Source: Polyangia bacterium (lineage in GTDB: Bacteria > Myxococcota_A > Polyangia > Fen-1088). Taken from it: a DNA stretch of 64,000 bases. The position numbers and the translations under genes are program-made. The notes below the pieces were generated by a model. The model was not told the origin of the DNA. It saw nothing but the letters and a program-made list of their open reading frames with translations, and ran no database searches. The stretch lies in NCBI GenBank assembly GCA_036268875.1, contig DATATI010000074.1, positions 1 to 64,000 of the forward strand, written 5' to 3'. How positions within the stretch are numbered: the first letter of the stretch is position 1; each line of letters begins with the position of its first letter. Positions 61,361 through 64,000 of this stretch are shown piece after piece.

Positions 61361-62964
61361 AGCGACCAGCGACCGGGGCGCGGGCGGCGTCGCTCGCGCT
61401 GATGCTGCTTGCGCTGGGTGGCGGCGGCGCCTGCCAAAGCTCGCTGGCGTTGGGCCTGCCCACGGCGGCGCAGCCGGCCGATCGATTGGTCGTCGCGCGT
61501 CCCGCCGACGCCGTCAATCTGGATCCGGCGCGCGCCACCGACATTGAATCGCTGGAAGTCGCCGAACAGGTCTACGGCCGCCTGGTGCGCTTCACCGCCG
61601 GGCGCCTGGAGCCGGAGCCTGATCTCGCGACCTCCTGGTCGGTCAGCGAGAACGGCACGGTCTGGACCTTCGAGCTGCGACCGAACGTGGTCTTTCACGA
61701 CGGCACGCCGTTCAACGCCGACGCGGTGGTGTTCTCGTTCGAACGACAGATCGTCCCCGACCATCCCGCCCACGAAGCCGACTTTGCCTGGCCGCGCGCC
61801 TTCCAGAATATCCGGCGCATCGTCGCCGTCGGCCCCCTGCGCGTGCAGTTCCAGATCGATCGCCCGTACGCGCCGTTCCTGGCCAACCTGGCCGTCGGTC
61901 CATCGGCCATCGTCTCGCCGACGGCGGTGCGGCGTCTGGGCAGCAGCTTTGGTCGTCATCCGGTCGGCACCGGGCCCTATCGCTTCGTCGAATGGATTCC
62001 GGGTGATCGCATCACGCTGGAACGCAACGATACGTACTGGGATCAACCGGCGCGCACGCAGTACCTGGTCTTGCTAGCCATGCCCGACGCCCGCCAGCGC
62101 ATGCAGGCGCTGGAGTCGGGCGCCGCCGACATCATTCAACAGCTGGATCCCGATGACTTGCCGCTGGTGCGCCTGCACCCGGATCTGCGGCTTGAGACGG
62201 CGCCGGCCGCGCTGGTCTCGTACCTGGCGATGAACACCCAGCGCCGCCCGCTGAACGACAACCGCCTGCGCCGGGCCATCGCCCACGCCATCCGCCGCGA
62301 GGCGCTGGTCAAGCTGGTCTATCAAGAGCTGGGCATTCCCGCCGTCGGTCCGCTGCCGCCGAACGTGTGGGGCGCGCGTTCGGACGTGGTGACCTATCCG
62401 TATGATCCCGTCCGCGCGCGCAAACTGCTGGCCGAGGTCATGCCGACCGGATTTCACGGCCCGCCGCTGAAACTGTACGCGCCGGCGGTGGCGCGCCCAT
62501 ACATGCCCGCGCCCGAACGGGTGGCCAGCATCATCAAGAATTGCCTGCAAGAGGTCGGCATCCCGGTCGAGGTGATCCTGGCCGATCCCGCCGAACACCA
62601 GCGCGCGCTGTGGGCCGGCGAGCATGATCTGGCCTTGCACGGCTGGTTCAACGAGAACGGCGACCCCGACAATTTCTTGTATACGCTGCTGGATTCGGAC
62701 AACACCACCGGATCGCGTCCGTCGAACATCGCCTTTTACAACAGCGGCTGGTTCCACGACGTCATCGGCGTGGCCCAGCGGACCACCGACCGCACCGAAC
62801 GCGAACGGCTGTACTGGCAGGCGCAGGCCATCCTGGCCGCTGACGTGCCGTGGGTGCCGCTGGCGCATTCGAAGGTTGTCTTCGCCGCGCGCAGCTCCAT
62901 CACGGGACTGGTGGTGCAGCCGTCGGCGATCGGTCTTTATCGCTGGGCGGAGCGAGCGCGATGA
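61357..62964 (+). CDS. extracellular solute-binding lipoprotein, family 5 (peptide type)
   Basis: 535 residues. The start is TTG 61357, overlapping the preceding TGA. The signal peptide ends GGGGAC, so it is a lipoprotein. The DppA/OppA fold is complete: ADAVNLDPARATDIESLEVA, VTWTF-like WTFELRPNVVFHDGTPFNAD, VGTGPYRFVEWIPGDRITLE and ALHGWFNENGDPDNFLYTLL. It should bind peptides, nickel or sugars. No permease or ATPase of an uptake system is nearby, so it may serve sensing or delivery to the flanking proteins. Coupled by ATGA to the sensor gene. Confidence 0.92.
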   Translation: MKRPATGARAASLALMLLALGGGGACQSSLALGLPTAAQPADRLVVARPADAVNLDPARATDIESLEVAEQVYGRLVRFTAGRLEPEPDLATSWSVSENGTVWTFELRPNVVFHDGTPFNADAVVFSFERQIVPDHPAHEADFAWPRAFQNIRRIVAVGPLRVQFQIDRPYAPFLANLAVGPSAIVSPTAVRRLGSSFGRHPVGTGPYRFVEWIPGDRITLERNDTYWDQPARTQYLVLLAMPDARQRMQALESGAADIIQQLDPDDLPLVRLHPDLRLETAPAALVSYLAMNTQRRPLNDNRLRRAIAHAIRREALVKLVYQELGIPAVGPLPPNVWGARSDVVTYPYDPVRARKLLAEVMPTGFHGPPLKLYAPAVARPYMPAPERVASIIKNCLQEVGIPVEVILADPAEHQRALWAGEHDLALHGWFNENGDPDNFLYTLLDSDNTTGSRPSNIAFYNSGWFHDVIGVAQRTTDRTERERLYWQAQAILAADVPWVPLAHSKVVFAARSSITGLVVQPSAIGLYRWAERAR

Positions 62965-64000
62965 AAAACCGACGCGGCGACGGCGACGGCACTCCCGAAC
63001 GCGATCGCGATCGCGAGACCCTGCGCGACATCAGCCCGGTGGTGGGGACGGGCGTGCCGGACGCGCAGGCCCGATCGCAGACGCCGCTGGCGGGTACGCC
63101 GGCCGCGTACAGCAAGCCGGGACGATCGAACCCCAACATGCGCGCCTCGGGCCTTTACCGGCTCTCGGGCATTTTCCTGCCGGTGCGCGCGCAGGCCTCG
63201 GCGTCGTCGTTCACGGCGCTGGCGCCCATGCGCCGCCGCGGGCTGCGCCGGCGCATCTCGGCCATTCTGATCGTCGCGACGCTGAGTCCGGTGATCGCCG
63301 TGTCGGCGGTGGCCATCGCGTTGATTTTCTCCAGCGTCGAACAAGGCATCGCCTTCGAGGCCATCCGCGGCTTGCAGGTGGCGCGAGGGTTGTTCCTGCA
63401 GCAGGTGCAGACGGTGGCCCGACGAGCGGCCAACGTGTCGGTGGATCCGCCGCTGCTGCACGCGATGGGTGGAAAACCCGGTGACGTGCGCGACCGCTTG
63501 GCCCAACTTTCTGACGCTGGTGTGCCGGTGCAACTGGAGGTGACCGACGCCGTCGGGCGAGTGATGGCGCGTTGCTCGCAGGGGGTGTGCTCCGACGTGG
63601 CGGCGGAGGCAGCGAAGTCGCGCGGTGTGCCGGTGGCGCGTTCGCCGCTGGTGGTGCGCGCGCTGTCTTACGAACGCACGGTCAGCATCGAATCGCTGGG
63701 CGATCGCCTGGTGGTGCGGGCGGCGCAGCCGCTGGTCGATCCGGCGTTGCGCATTCTGGGCGTGGCGGTGGTGTCGCTGAGCGTGGACGGTCCGATGACC
63801 GATCGCTTGAAGGCGTCGCTGGGGGCAGGGCGCGAGCTGGTCATCTACCGCGACGTCGAACCCAGTGCGTCGACGTTCATGGCTTCCACCGGGGCGCGGC
63901 TGCCGCCGCCGGCGGTGCCTCCGGAAGTCTTGACCAAAGATCTTTCGACGCTGGTCCCGGTGGTGCCGCTGGAGATCGGCGGCCATTCGTACTCGGTGGC
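62961..64000 (+). CDS. membrane sensor protein, N-terminal part (cut by window end)
   Basis: 346 residues visible, no stop inside the window. A basic cytoplasmic N-terminus of about 90 residues (including RGDGDGTPERDRDRETLRDI) is followed by a membrane helix (AILIVATLSPVIAVSAVAIA) and a periplasmic domain of about 230 residues resembling a Cache sensor fold (QLEVTDAVGRVMARCSQGVC, then RLVVRAAQPLVDPALRILGV). The missing part probably contains a second helix and an output domain, such as a histidine kinase. Its ATG overlaps the stop of the peptide-binding lipoprotein gene. Confidence 0.75.
   Translation, partial: MKNRRGDGDGTPERDRDRETLRDISPVVGTGVPDAQARSQTPLAGTPAAYSKPGRSNPNMRASGLYRLSGIFLPVRAQASASSFTALAPMRRRGLRRRISAILIVATLSPVIAVSAVAIALIFSSVEQGIAFEAIRGLQVARGLFLQQVQTVARRAANVSVDPPLLHAMGGKPGDVRDRLAQLSDAGVPVQLEVTDAVGRVMARCSQGVCSDVAAEAAKSRGVPVARSPLVVRALSYERTVSIESLGDRLVVRAAQPLVDPALRILGVAVVSLSVDGPMTDRLKASLGAGRELVIYRDVEPSASTFMASTGARLPPPAVPPEVLTKDLSTLVPVVPLEIGGHSYSV

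Noticed and set aside
63001-63018. GCGATCGCGATCGCGA as an origin or protein-binding repeat
   Set aside because: It encodes ERDRDRE in a charged tail and is only two overlapping copies of an octamer found throughout the window.

Overview
The window is a high-GC, gene-dense piece of a Gram-negative chromosome. It most resembles the Myxococcota (formerly myxobacterial Deltaproteobacteria). The signs are many lipoproteins and TPR proteins, a Ser/Thr kinase with a C-terminal PEGA domain, a lipoprotein built from eight myxobacterial-type Cys-rich repeats, an ExbB/ExbD/ExbD set, a DUF6178-type protein and the order lysS-lolC-lolD-bamA-skp-fabZ. No phage, insertion sequence, CRISPR array, rRNA or tRNA gene was found. 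The placement rests on gene content read by eye, not on a database search.

Layout. 0-5 kb: a frameshifted DinB-like gene, a gamma carbonic anhydrase coupled to a cytochrome/copper-monooxygenase lipoprotein, and a class II aldolase/SDR fusion. 5-16.3 kb: prfB with its programmed +1 frameshift, lysS, then outer-membrane assembly genes (lolC, lolD, bamA, skp), fabZ and two lipoproteins. The lpxD and lpxA genes usually found around fabZ are absent. 16.3-30 kb: a small acidic protein, a frameshifted lipoprotein, a large P-loop/TPR protein, a GldA-GldF-GldG-DUF4340 transporter operon, a TPR/Cys-rich lipoprotein operon and a DUF6178-type gene. 30-41.8 kb: tilS-ftsH, a PEGA protein with a PEGA-domain kinase, an orphan histidine kinase, a TPR metallopeptidase and two unknown genes. 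41.8-49.7 kb: an OmpA-type barrel protein, a membrane protein, the membrane pyrophosphatase hppA, an ExbB/D/D motor and a broken TPR gene. 49.7-64 kb: an M16 peptidase pair, then a same-strand run from an ECF sigma factor through two giant DUF3857/transglutaminase-like proteins and a peptide-binding lipoprotein to a membrane sensor cut by the window edge.

Two patterns stand out. First, the last four genes (53676-64000) are joined by GTGA, TTGA and ATGA stop/start overlaps. They look like one envelope module: a periplasmic transglutaminase-like protein, its Cys-less lipoprotein paralogue, an orphan oligopeptide-binding lipoprotein and a sensor, with an ECF sigma factor just upstream. I know of no described system with this make-up. 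Second, the M16 pair repeats the same design: an active secreted protein followed, with overlapping stop and start codons, by a lipoprotein paralogue that has lost its catalytic residues.

Three genes (186-720, 16630-17155, 49440-49720) are broken by one or two single-base shifts and may be pseudogenes or assembly errors. Fold and family names come from motifs recognised by eye.
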